From Monomorium pharaonis (taxonomy: Eukaryota > Arthropoda > Insecta > Hymenoptera > Formicidae), in assembly GCF_013373865.1 (NCBI RefSeq), contig NC_050475.1, positions 613,501 through 677,500 on the forward strand: a stretch of 64,000 nt of DNA, in the 5' to 3' direction. Below the pieces are notes generated by a model that saw nothing but the letters and a program-made list of their open reading frames with translations, had not been told where the DNA came from and ran no database searches. The position numbers were made by a program, and so were the translations under genes. Shown in pieces: positions 51,635 to 63,692 of the stretch. Numbering within the stretch: the first letter of the stretch is position 1; each line of letters opens with the position of its first letter.

Positions 51635-52520
51635 ATCTCAGATGTCTCAAGCGAAATACACGCGAACGACACATGCGGCCGACTCCGCTTTTAACCTTAG
51701 AAGTTGCAACTTCACGTGTTTGCTGCTTTATTGAAGCAATTTTATTCTTAGCGGCTCAGCGGTGCTAATGACATTCACGTCCGAATACATGGCAGAATAG
51801 TATTCGGTCTAAAGATATCAAACCATTTCGTCATATTTATGAAATTAAATGATTTTTTTTTTCATTTTTCGAATACTTGAATCGTCTCTTCTAAGGTTAA
51901 TGAATTCAATGGAGCCGTCGATCTCATACTAGCAGGATATGGCGGTAGCTCGTTTCCCCCTTACGATATCCTGACGTACGACATTGTTACAGCGGAGAGA
52001 ATATTTGATCGAATGATCACTGCTAGAAAGCAAGAACTGAAATTTCGCGATAATACAAAGTATGCAAAAGGGAAACGTTCTCCATGGAAAAATCCATGGG
52101 GATTGAGTCGCGACCTGCGCGATATTAGGCATGTGGGATGTACACATATATTATGTATCATTTTTGGTAAATTTTTATAAGGAGAACTGTGTCACAGGAC
52201 GCGCGTATATGTATGTAAATAGAAAGAAGATGAAGTAACGATGAATTTAAAAGTGAATTAGTTATACAAAGTTTCATTGTTTAACTATTTTTTAATGTAA
52301 GGTTAATTTTTCGCATCAGTGATTCCTGTGACGATGTTCGTTAAAGATTTTAAATTATTACGGAAAAAATCAAGTTAAATTGTCTAATGTAGTTCCTCGT
52401 TTGAGAATTTTTATAGTTGACATATATGGTAAAAAAAATGTTGAAAGCTTGAGAATTCGCTTTTTATTCTTTTTTATTGTTGACAGTTTTGTTAAGTCTC
52501 TCACTTCTTAGAATAAATTG
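51635..52520 (+). other. Neprilysin 3' flank/3' UTR with an unexplained open frame
   Basis: After the stop, an ATTAAA lies at 51843-51848 and an AATAAA at 52512-52517, so the 3' UTR may reach about 52.5 kb. Within it the plus frame 51881-52180 is open for 99 codons without an early ATG; a possible acceptor (CTCTTCTAAG) ends at 51895. The predicted peptide is rich in charged residues and looks protein-like (NEFNGAVDLILAGYGG, then RKQELKFRDNTKYAKGK). No family is recognised. Confidence 0.35.
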
Positions 52521-53507
52521 TAAAGTGTTCTGTTAACGCGGAAATGAACAGCAATGGTACACATTTATAGAATGGTCCGCAAAAACAACAGCGAAGAAAA
52601 AAAACACGAGCGGCACGAATATATTATTGAATTATTCGATAAATTTGGTCGATGTTTTTTAAGACCTTAGCGGAAGTTATTGTTCGTCACGACTATTTTA
52701 TGTTGAGTATTATTTTGTAGTATTATCAAGTAGCAATTAAATTTCAAATTAAATTTTCAAATTAAATCGAAATCCACTCAATGTAATTCATTAAGCTTAA
52801 AATCAAGTTTCATTATCCATTTTCTCCCTTAAAATTTGGCTCGCTGGGAATGTCAAATAACCGTGATGTCAAATAACATTTAAAAAATTTGTAGTTATGC
52901 CATTTCAATTACATCAAAACAGAATATCGATATTTTATGAGCCATACATCGTATATATATAATATATATGTATATAAAATCGTACATTATCGACGTATCG
53001 AATTTCGATAATATAGTGCGATAATCTTATTTTTTATCAATCGTGTATTTTCATGTAAGATTGTTAATTGTAGAGAATTACGATGTTACTTAGAACAACT
53101 TATTGCAAGTATTAAGCGTAACTATTTAACTGCGAGCGATTGAATCACGATATTTGCAATCTGCTTCCCTACACCGTATTATCCTCTCGTATCTGCGTAT
53201 GCATCACATTTTTATTTTGCGCCACATTTTTCTCCACTCTCCTCCCTTAAACGCATCTCTCGTATTTATTGTACGATGGCCGATAAGCTAATCACCGAGT
53301 TAATCACCGTAAGTTTAAGTAAAGACGCTCGCGCGTCAGTGTACCTTGTATAAGGTATTTTTGTTGAATGTAAGAATTTAATACAGAAAAAACTTCATGT
53401 AAATATCGAACTGTATCTTTCCCAGATATAATTTTCTTCCGGGGTGTAATGCACAAAAAATTGGCGAAGTAAAATCTCATACATGCTCCTTTAAAGCTAC
53501 CACTTAC
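52521..53507. other. AT-rich intergenic stretch
   Basis: No supportable exon. A TA/TATG-rich patch lies at 52953-52978. A very short ATG frame followed by a donor at 53276-53308 is noted but not called. Confidence 0.5.
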
Positions 53508-54419
53508 CTTGACGTAGCGGTTCCATGATGTCAATTCCTTTGCTCTTAGAAGACAACAAGATGACTCTGTTGATCACCCAATCTTCTCGCAGATTGCAGC
53601 TTTCTAACAAGGGCCGCTGATGTCCAGATTTCACGAATCACAATCTGTAATCAGTATACGCACTAAAATCAAATGTCTTAAAAAACGGCTCACTATCTCG
53701 GACATATGCATAATTCTAATAAAATAAAAAATGGTAATAGAAATATTTATTCAAAGGATCACATTTTTTAATAACAAAAAAATACTATTTGCTTTTTTAT
53801 GTTTACTAGAAAAGCAAAATACTTATTTTAAATATTATTCTTTATTATATGCATCTTTTAAATAAATATTTCTATCGAATCCAGTTTGATTTTCCTCAGC
53901 GCTGCATTATTAGGCTAACACTAGATTCAATATTCGCGCGCATCGCCACTTTTTTTTAGACGAGTGAGACGAGACGCGACGCCAACTTCGCGCCAATCCG
54001 AGCCACGTCGCGATGTAGTAGATCACGCAATCATTAATCATCCTCGAAGAACGGCTCCATCGTCGCACTCTCATGTCTCTCATATCTTCGTCCCATTTGT
54101 CCGATGCTAGATTCGATGTTCCCGACACTCGCGTTATGCACGTTACGCGTTTTCGAACGGCCAAAGTCGCGAACGTTATGCAGCGGCAACTTCATGCCGA
54201 TGCTCCCGTGCTTCCGAGCTCTGTTACGCGCACAAAAAGGACTCTTCTAAAGACTATTTTCGGCTTATTGTTACGCACCTGTCTACGTTCCTCGTATATT
54301 TTCTCACCCAGCGTTAAACTCGACGTTTCCGCGGGCATGTAAACCTTTGAATAATCGTCGGAGAACGCGGGACGACGCGACGCGATGTCTTCGAGAATTA
54401 AGAGCAGTTTGTCTCGCAT
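53508..54419 (-). CDS. Unidentified gene, two predicted 5' exons, divergent from PLAA
   Basis: Exon A (54419-54279) starts at an ATG and encodes 47 residues (MRDKLLLILEDIASRRP to KIYEERRQ), ending at a CAG/GTGCGT donor in phase 0. Exon B (53616-53508) follows a CAG acceptor in the same phase, encodes RPLLESCNLREDWVINRV to MEPLRQ and ends at G/GTAAGT in phase 1. The joined peptide of about 83 residues is charged and helical-looking, with good codon texture, and is incomplete: the next exon is not found. An alternative acceptor at about 53652 would give a short frame ending in a stop. I do not recognise the family. The first exon lies within about 570 bases of the PLAA start on the other strand, so the two probably share a bidirectional promoter. 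Confidence 0.45.
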
Positions 54420-54989
54420 AAAACAGTTTTCTAGCCTAAATAACACTCAATATCGATACCTTACCTTTCCCGACCCATCGGGACGTGCTTCTATGCAAGC
54501 ACGACGCGATTTTTCGACGCGATGGCACGGATGAATGCGGAGAGACGTGCCGAGCAGCGAGCAGCTTCGAACTACACGACGGACTAAGATGGCAGCCGCG
54601 CATGCGTCTCCCGCGCCAAATTCTCCGACCGAACTTGCACAAGTTCCACTCGGCGGTCAAAACCATTAAAAAATTTCAGGAACAAGTGTTGCAAAACAAC
54701 ACGACGACGTACGACAAACGCGAGAGAGACGAGCGATTTCTCTCACTGAAAGAATACGCTATTTTCGTAAGGCGCGCAATTCCGGAATACGCTCGACGCG
54801 CGCACGCTAGTGCGCGTGCGCGACTCGGATTGCATCTGTCATCGCCGATCGTGGCGCAACGGAGCACGCGGCGACGAGTGGCGTGTGAAGTACCTGGAGT
54901 CGTGTGTATCGTACGACGAGAAAGAGAGAGAAAGAGAGATTTTGACACCTGCCTCGAGGGAATCGACAAGGACTGTGCGACCAGCGGCC
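54420..54989. promoter_or_regulatory. CpG-rich bidirectional promoter between PLAA and the divergent gene
   Basis: CpG-rich, TATA-less DNA lies between two divergent start codons. AAGATGGCAGC at 54586-54596 is close to the YY1/Pho consensus (AAnATGGCGGC), frequent near starts of housekeeping genes. A GCACGCTAGTGCGCGTGCGC patch at 54801-54820 is also CpG-dense. The start site for PLAA is probably between 54580 and 54900. Confidence 0.5.
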
Positions 54990-57900
54990 ATGGAGAAGCC
55001 ACCGTACAAGCTGAGCAGCGTGCTGCTCGGTCACAGCGCGGACGTGAGAGCGGTGGCCACCTTCCTCGACGGCACCGTCGTGTCGGCCTCCCGGGACAAA
55101 ACGACGCGTGTGTGGAAACCGACCGGGTTGGTAGGCGTTCTCGCCCACGTCCGGGAACTCGCCGTGCTCCTCCGACCAGCACGTCTCGTCCTTGCACGAT
55201 TTTGGGGCTTTTTTGAGCTTTCATTAGAAAGAGAGAGAGAGAGAGAAAGAGACACATTCCCCCATGAAGTGAAATTAAACCCAAGAAACATATCAAATCA
55301 AAATTTAATTGATTTACAATGGTTATTTTAACTTTTTAATTTATTTTGATGTGTTTCCTGGATACACAAATATAAGGATTTTCAATTGAGTGTTGACATT
55401 GAAAGTTATTTTTAATCACACGCTTGCTGTTAATTCTGAGAATTAATATTGAAAGTTTGTACTCTCAAACCCCTTTACTGACGTCTGAAATTTTTGCAGG
55501 GAGGGCAACGAGTATGAGACAAGCGCGACATTAACAGGCCACTCCAACTACGTCAGCTCGGTGTGCGTTATAAATCCATCGGAGAGGGATCCCAAGGGTT
55601 ACATTATCACTGGCAGCAATGACAACACCATATGCGTTTACGTGGCAGGCGAGACGACGCCCGCGCACACGTTAACGGCGCACCAGAACAATGTGTGCAA
55701 GTTGGCGACCGGTAAGAGGGAAGGCACGTTTCTCTCGAGCTCCTGGGACCTCACTGCCAAATTGTGGGACATGCGGGACCTCAGTAAGCCACAGCTGAAC
55801 CTCACCGGTCACACTGCCGCAGTGTGGTGCGTGGCTGATCTGGCGAGTGGCAGTATAGTGAGCGGATCGGCTGATAAGCTGGTGATAGTGTGGTCAAGGG
55901 ACGGCGCGGTACAGCATAAGTTGACAGGGCATACCGAATGCGTGCGCGACATAGTCGACATTAAGGAAGACGAGTTCTTGACCTGTGCCAACGATGCCAG
56001 CATAAGACACTGGAACGCCAAACTCGGGACCTGCTTGGGCACGTATTGCGGCCACGAGAATTACATCTACAGCATAGCGGCCGTCCCGAACGGCACGTAC
56101 GTCTACTCGTCCGGAGAGGACAGGACGATTAGAGTGTGGTACAACGCGGAATTGAAACAGACTATCGTTCTACCGACGCAATCGATATGGTGCATCAATT
56201 TGTTCGCGAACGGCGACATAGTCGTCGGCAGTTCCGACGGAGCCGTCAGGATATTCTCGTCCGATACCGAGCGTTACGCAAATGCGGAAACATTAGAAGC
56301 GTTTGAGAAAGAAGTGGCGAATACAACTCTGAATGCACAGCAGGTAATTGGGGACATCAATATAAAGGAGTAAGTACACTTAATTTTTGGATAAAATAAT
56401 CCTATTCGTGTATATTTTTATTTTTATTACTAATCAATTATAATTGATTTTCGCTGCATACAGTTTGCCAGATTCAAAGGTACTTCTGCAGCCTGGTCAA
56501 AGAGATGGCCAAACGAAAATAGTGAACGAGGGGAACACAGTTAGAGCGTACAGTTGGTCGCAAAGTGAGCAACGATGGATAAAAATTGGCGACGTGATGG
56601 GTGCGTCCGGAGGTACCGCCGCCACCTCCGGAAAACAGCTTTATAACGGCATAGAATACGATTACGTTTTTTCAGTCGACATCCAGGATGGTGTGCCACC
56701 TTTGAAACTTCCATATAATAAAGGTCAAGATCCCTGGCATGTTGCACAGAAGTTCCTTCATGACAATAATCTGAGTCAATTATTTTTAGACCAGGTATAA
56801 ATTTTGAAAAGTATTAAAATGTATGCTATGTTAAATAATTATTCTAAATGTGCAAATTTGAAAAAAAATAAACGTTGCAGGTTGCAAATTTCATAGTAAA
56901 GAATTCTGAGCCAGCGCCAGTTTTGAATACCGCCTCACAATATGTAGATCCTTTTACAGGAGGCAGTCGATATGTTCCTGGATCAGGAACATCGTCTAGC
57001 ACGCCCGAAGTTAATGCACAATCGTTTAGTTCAACATTCAGTTCTTCCAACACACACGCGTCTCCCTCCTATATACCTCACTTGAAGTATTTAAAGTTAG
57101 AGCAAGCAAATTTATCTGCTATTTTCGGTAATTAAGACTTATTTAAGATGATTGGATATAACAAACATGCAATAATTTGGTATCATTTCTTTGTCAATAA
57201 ATTATTTATAAAATTAATTGTAGAAAAATTAAACGAGTTAAATGCTAAACAAGAGAGTATGTATAAAGTACCAGAGGAGAAGCTGAATGCAATAGAAAAA
57301 GTTATGAATAATCAAGTGTCTGAAGAAGTTAAAACCAGTGCTATCAGCGCACTTAAGAGCCTTCTAGATTGGCCGGACAATATGGTGTTTCCAGCTCTTG
57401 ATATAGCGAGACTCGCTGTGCTTCACAAGGAAGTAAACGATCAACTGTGTACGGAAGAATTGCTACCGATCATACGAAGACACATCAAATCCGAAAACGT
57501 AACTTCGCCAAATCAAATGCTCACCTTCCGTCTGATAGCCAATATGTTCCAGCACGAAAATGGAGAACAACTCGGTTTAGACTATAGGGATGAGATACTC
57601 GGATCTCTACTAGATTTAAAGCCTCTTGGGAATAAAAATAATCAGGTATGAAACACTCTAATTATTAAAATAATAACTAAAAACAAAAGAATTTATCTAA
57701 AAGTCCAATTAACAATTAATAAAATAATCATTATATAAGTGCAATATTTTCAATTTTATTTACTTTAATTTTTTTTGTATAAAAAAATTAAACCGGAAAC
57801 GGTGTAAAATTTACAAAAAAATAAGCTTATAGATTGTGATATTACATTACAGGTTGCAATATCAACATACACATTGAATCTAATCATAGCGCTAAATAAA

Positions 57901-58179
57901 TATAATGATACCCCTGGTAGGACAAAAGTTCTAAATGTACTATTTGCCATATTGCCTCGTTTGAATGAACCCGAAGCAATATTTAGAACTTTAGTTGGAT
58001 TAGGAACATTATTGTCCGCTACATCAGATCCTAATGATCGTAATGAATTAATTAGTGCTGTGCGACAATCTGAAACTGCTTTGAATATTCTTACAACTTT
58101 ATCGGAAAGCACAATCGACCTCAGTATATCAAGCAAAGTAATAAACTGTTCCAAGCAGATTATCGATTTGATTACATAA
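54990..58179 (+). CDS. PLAA: Phospholipase A2-activating protein (PLAA/Ufd3/Doa1 family)
   Basis: PLAA is a ubiquitin-binding cofactor of the p97/Cdc48 ATPase, acting in ubiquitin recycling and membrane-protein sorting. Six coding exons: 54990-55126, 55500-56369, 56464-56794, 56881-57127, 57224-57645, 57853-58179; 777 residues (human 795), every join GT-AG and phase-consistent. Seven WD40 blades fill about 1-290 (GHSADVRAV, GHSNYVSSV, AHQNNVCKL, GHTAAVWCV, GHTECVRDI, GHENYIYSI, then SIWCINLF). The PFU ubiquitin-binding domain is at about 337-455 (RWIKIGDVMG, YDYVFSVDIQDG, PYNKGQDPW, LFLDQVANFIV). The C-terminal PUL domain, which binds p97, is at about 525-777 (LDWPDNMVFPALDIARL). The first donor (GG/GTTGGT) is weak but the only one in phase. 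AATAAA at 58226-58231 and 58414-58419 may end the message. Confidence 0.95.
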
Positions 58180-58705
58180 TGCGTTTAAACATGCTGCTCG
58201 TAAGATTATGAAAATAAGTTAATTAAATAAAAAAAAGATTGAAAATATTATAACTGTAATTAATTATGGCAATGGTATTAATTGTCGCAAACATGAAATA
58301 AGAAAGATTTTGTGGTGCACTAAAATAATTTTGATGAATGCGATTAAAAATTTAAGATAAAGTAACTTTGCACGTACATCCATGTTTTACAGCTCAGTTG
58401 CTCAATTGTAAAAAATAAATACATTTTTAATACAATTAACATTTATAATTTAAATGTATGTCCCTCCGTCTTATAAAACACCCCAAAAATATTCAATATC
58501 CTTAATATCCAAAATATTATATATATAAATCTTTTATATATGATTTTAACAACAAGTCTAAGAAGACACTACGAATAATCATTACAGAACAATTAACAAT
58601 TCAGACGAGAGATCAGGAAAAAAATATTAAATTGATAATTTTCTTAAATAAAATAAATTTAAAGTTTCTTTTTTGTTTTTAGAATTAATAAATTACACAC
58701 CAATT
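58180..58705 (+). other. PLAA 3' flank
   Basis: AT-rich 3' UTR and spacer with two AATAAA signals; no other feature seen. Confidence 0.5.
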
Positions 58706-61007
58706 TATTACTACAATCAGAGAAGAACCTGAGAGCGGTCATCGCGTCGTTTTAGGTATTTTCATCCATTAGGGTCTCTATGTGCATAAAATGTGCACAT
58801 TGAACTATGTAGTCAAATATCTATGAATCCCGTAGGTAATGTGCATGACTTTGGGTCTCTTCTATGCTATGTCCACGTTTATTTGGTTCTGTTTCATGCT
58901 ATACCCGTAAATTTTACAATTATATGTATTCATATTTTAAATCTGTTTTATGCAAATGTGCATAATCGTGTTCTATAAACGTGCAATACCACGTATACAT
59001 AATATAAATTTAATTAATTGATTTGATAAAAATTCACTCACCAATTGCTGTCACTGCTCCTGCTGCTGATGCTGCTGCTGCTACTGCTATATTCCTTTTC
59101 CGATTTTGATTCTGAAAATGTGATAAATATTATTTCTAAACTCAAACACAAAAGCAGGTAAAGAAATGTATCACTTGAAAAAATAGTATATTTACCGAGT
59201 CGCTCCATGGATGCCACTTTCTGCTGACATCATCCTACTATTCTCGAACCGCACATTAACAACGATCGCCCGATACTTTATTCGGCACTCCCGATATTAC
59301 CGATAATATATCACACACGAGTAAAACACGTAAACTGCGCGCGAGAATTTCACTTGGCGCGACCGTTACATTAAAAAAAATACGTGAAAGGACGGCTTCG
59401 TGGAAACGCAGGCCGAGGAAAACCGTTTGAATGAAAATTACGCGCCGAGATACAACGAACGGGGACAAATTCGTTTCGAGAATTTCGTGCTCGCACAACG
59501 ACTAGTAGCACGTACTTCACTTTTAATTGGCACTCGCGATATTCTACCGAACGTCCCCTTCGAGCAAACACTTTGTTCGAACGCGCACGCGAACACTTTA
59601 CTCGAAACTGAACGCACGATGCCGCGCTTTACACATACGAACCTCTGTTACGTACTCTGTTACCATCTCACATGGCTCGCGACGACACTCTCACAGTCTC
59701 AACATCGTAGCTGCGCACAATTCGAATTCTGAATACGCGAGAGATACACGCGAGACACGCACGAAGTCGACAGAACGTCCGATGCGTCCGACCGGCGCTG
59801 GAGCACGGAGCAACATGGCGGTGGCAGCGGCGTACGTGACTCGGCGCTACTCGGCGCAGGCGCGGCAGTCAACCGCCTAGCAACGCCGAGTGGCGCCGAC
59901 TAGCGCCGAGTACCGCCGAGTCTGCCGGCCAACGGTCACGTACGTCCCGTACGCTGCTGCCGTCATGTTTCTTTGCGCTCCAGCGCCGGTCGGACGTTCC
60001 TTGAGTCTGTGCGTGTCTCGTGTATTCAGATTCGAATTGTGCGCAGGTACGGTGTTGTGTTGAAAGTGCGTTTGCCCACGTTTGCCTTCGGTTTCGAGTA
60101 AAGTGTTCGCGTGCGTGTTCGAGCAAAGTATTTCTCGAAGGGAATACGTTCGGTAGAATCGCGAGTGTCAATTAAGTAAAGTGCTACTAATCGTCGTGTG
60201 AGCATACAAAATTCTCGAAACGAATTTGTCTCCGTTTGTTATATCTCGGCCTGTGTTTCCATGAAGTTACGTGACGTCACGCCACTTTCGTGCCAGGTTG
60301 ATTTTCGCCGCCAATCAGACGAGCCGTCTTTTTCACTTTTTCAAATGTAACGGTCGCGCCAAGTGAAATTCTCGCGCACGGTTTACGTTTTATTCGTGTG
60401 TGATATATTATTCGTAATATCGGGAGTGCCGAATAAGGTATCGGGCGATCGTTATTAATGTGCGGTTCGAGAATAGCAGGATGATGTCAACAGAAAGCGG
60501 TATCCACGGAGCGACTCGGTATTAAATTTATTATTTTTTCAAGTGATACATTTCTTCACCTGCTTTTGTGTTTGAGGTTAGGAATAATATTTATTACATT
60601 TTCAGAATCAAAACCGGAAAAGGAATGTAGCAGTAGCAGCAGCAACAGGAGCAGCGACAGCAATCGGTGAGTGAATTTTTATCAAATCAATTAATTGAAT
60701 TTATATCATGTGCATATGATATTGCACATTTATAGAACACGATTATGCAATTTATAGAACACATTTGCATAAAATAGATTTAAAATATAAATGCATATAA
60801 ATTGTAAAATTTACGGGTATAGCAAGAAACAGAACCAAATAAATGTAGACATAGCATAGAAGAGACCCAAAAAGTCATGCACATTACCTACGGGATTCAT
60901 AGATATTTGACTACATAGTTCAATGTGCACATTTCGTGCACATAGAAGCACTGATGGATGAAAACACCTTAAAACGACGCGATGACCTCTCTGCTACAAT
61001 AAACTAA
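58706..61007. repeat. Large imperfect palindrome, two arms of about 1.1 kb
   Basis: 58706-59880 is repeated in inverted orientation as about 59880-61007. Outer ends share TTTATT..CAGAG and GGTCATCGCGTCGTTTTA. Long stretches agree almost completely, for example the segment from CATTGAACTATGTAGTCAAA (left, near 58798) over some 120 bases with only a few differences; the inner parts are more diverged with indels. The centre (near 59880) is CpG-rich with repeated CTCGGCG/CGCCGAG motifs. Each arm, read outward from the centre, contains CpG-rich promoter-like DNA, then ATGATGTCA.CAGAAAG, a GT..AG intron-like segment, and an AGCAGCAGC-type low-complexity exon ending at GTGAGTG. A fold-back transposon or an inverted duplication of a gene's 5' end both fit. 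Confidence 0.8.
60481..60667 (+). other. Exon/intron-like unit in the right arm of the palindrome
   Basis: ATGATGTCAACAGAAAGC at 60481 leads to ACTCG/GTATTA; after about 90 bases TTTTCAG precedes a segment that ends CAATCG/GTGAGTG near 60667. The left arm has the mirrored unit on the minus strand (about 59233 down to 59040) with CG/GTAAAT and TTG/GTGAGTG. Direct joining of the two segments after the ATG phase meets a stop, so coding function is doubtful; it could be non-coding 5' exons. Confidence 0.3.
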
Positions 61008-63650
61008 TTGAAATGCTACTAAACAACACTCTAAACAAGTAGTCACTAACAAAAGAAAAAGTTTAAATTCTCAGATGTAGTTATCACGAGAAGAAGGAAC
61101 TTAATCATTTGATGTTTAGTTATATCAATTATAATAAAGTTGAAGTGTATGTGTGAATTTTAAACTGAATAATATAGAACAGATTGGATATATTATATAT
61201 TATATTTATAAGATCAAGAGTGAATTTATAATTATCTTAATTTTTCTATCAATGAGTGTATTTACTATGTTTTTTAAATTAGTTTATTTTTCGCAAATAC
61301 AATATGAAATACTTTTAAATATATTTTTAATGTTTGTAGCAATTCATCAAATTCATGGATTTAAATTAATATCTTAACAATTTCTTTATTTATTCTTAAA
61401 TATTCATTATACAACTAACCAAGATAATTATTCATTCGACATACATATTGACTGTTTCGGGACTAAGATAAAATGATATGTGTTTAGTGCTTTTACGTAC
61501 TTTTAATTTTTCATTTTGTCGTAAAGCATACATAAATATCCTTTAGTAAATGAACATGTTGTCAAGAGGTACATAATAGATATTTTATAATATATATCGA
61601 TAACACAAAATTCGAAGAAAGTTTCTTTCTAGATTTTATTATCGATTTGATATATCAGAAGTACGAAAATGTCTTAATGTGTTTGCAATGTATGGACAAC
61701 AATTGTTACATATTCAGATTACAGAAACTAAATAAGATTATTATTACCATGACAGATACGATATTATATTCCAATGTATAAATGCGTACAACACATTCTA
61801 TGACGCATATATTCATTTTATCAAGTCGCCAAATTTGAAAAATGAGAGACAAATTTACCTGCATGGAATGTTAATGACCTGCTTAAATGACAATCGATTG
61901 CTTACATTAAGTAGGATAAGTTGTACTTCTAATAAAAATTAGTTAAAATATATATACAACGATGAATATAAAATAATAATTTATATAATATACACATATA
62001 ATATTTGATTAAATTTCTCGGGCACACGCACCCATTAAACATACAACAGACAACAGTGTAATAGTAGAATATTGTTATTACATTAACGTCAAATATATAT
62101 ATATATATATATATATAATGTATATATATATTTCCTTAGTTATATATCAATTTACTCCCACAATAGCCACGAGCTATTAATCGTAACTCTTGCAGTTAAT
62201 TATTACACCAAAAATAACATTCATTTGTATACACTCATATTAACTTCAATTATGCTCAATGAACGATACATATAATAGATGAAAGGTAGTTACAGTGTCA
62301 GGCCATTTTGGCTCGGGAATGTGAATACATTTCTTTCTTTTTTTTTCTTTTTTTCTTTACAAAAATAACTTTCAATATATATCTGAGATCTGTAAGATAA
62401 TAGAAACAGTGCTGATTCATACAATTCAGAATCCAATTTAGCGCACGAGTTATTACTAGCAATGTGATTTTTCATACGAATGCACAGGCTCAACGTCCTT
62501 GTGTAGAAAAGTATCTATATAAAAAACCCGAAGAGTTAATGTTCTGATGCCAGCAAAAATTTATCGTGCAGGAACCATTATCTTTCAGATTTCTGTATGT
62601 AACAATGACGACGGAGTCGCATGACAATAAAACTTCTAATATTTGAAAGCGTTACTTTAATAATTAACATTTTTCTCGGATAAAAAGCTGTAATTGAAAG
62701 CTCTTGAGACCGAGAAACCGTGATGCAATAAAACAAGATGTACTTAAAAAATATTTTTACAAAATAAGAGCTTTAAGAAACGTCTATTTATGATATTTTT
62801 AAATATGTCTATTATTAGTGATAGCATACTAAAATTTAATTCTTTTATATTATAATAAATTAATTTCTGTTTCATATTTTAACCATTTCTTTAAAACTTG
62901 CTTTCCAAATGAATAAAGAATAAAATTTTTAAGTAACGCTTTCATATACCATTTCCGAATGACTTGGACGCAAGTTTTTCTAACTCCGTTAAAACCAGTG
63001 ACAAACCTGGTTTTTCTCATGAGTAGGAGAGATTCGGAATGCCCTACAGAAATGCACTGATTCCTAAGATGTGTCCTCCCTTAAACTTAAGTTACTGGCA
63101 TATGTACCTGAGGCAACGTGCATATACCTTTCGCATATCTCGAAGGTCAGAATGCATTGAGGCGATTACCTGATGTAAGTTACTTTAACGTGTCGAAAAA
63201 CTACATCGAAAATTACTCGTTACAAAAATTTTACTTTTTACACAAACTACTACAATTGAGTAGAAGCTCAGTAGCGGATTTAAGAATTAGTTGAATAAAC
63301 TTTGACCTTTACCTGGGTCTTCAGACTTCGGAAATGCCAGCTTCCGAAAGAAAATATCTGTGCTTTCTTAATAGTTTACGCGAATATCGCGAATAAACTG
63401 TCGCTTTTTTAAGAATCGATTTCGTGCTCGCGTGAAACTTTAAATTTGTCCCTATGTGTACAGGATTTCCCTTAATTTTGTACCACAGAACTTAGCATAC
63501 TAAGCGGTGATGTTTATCTTCGTCTACTGTTAATCGTCTGGTGGGAACTCGTCGTTTAAAGATTACTTAGCGCATGAAATATCGCTTGCGATAAAATAAA
63601 CACAGCCTCATTAATTGAAGGATTTGGGGAAAGAAGTATTAAAATATATA

Positions 63651-63692
<42 letters not shown>

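Noticed and set aside
53276..53308. ATG with eleven codons before GTAAGT (plus strand)
   Set aside because: A plausible first exon by signal alone, but no in-phase partner exon was found before PLAA.
55031..55296. Minus-strand frames over PLAA exon 1 and its intron
   Set aside because: Shadows of the PLAA coding exon and a GA tract.
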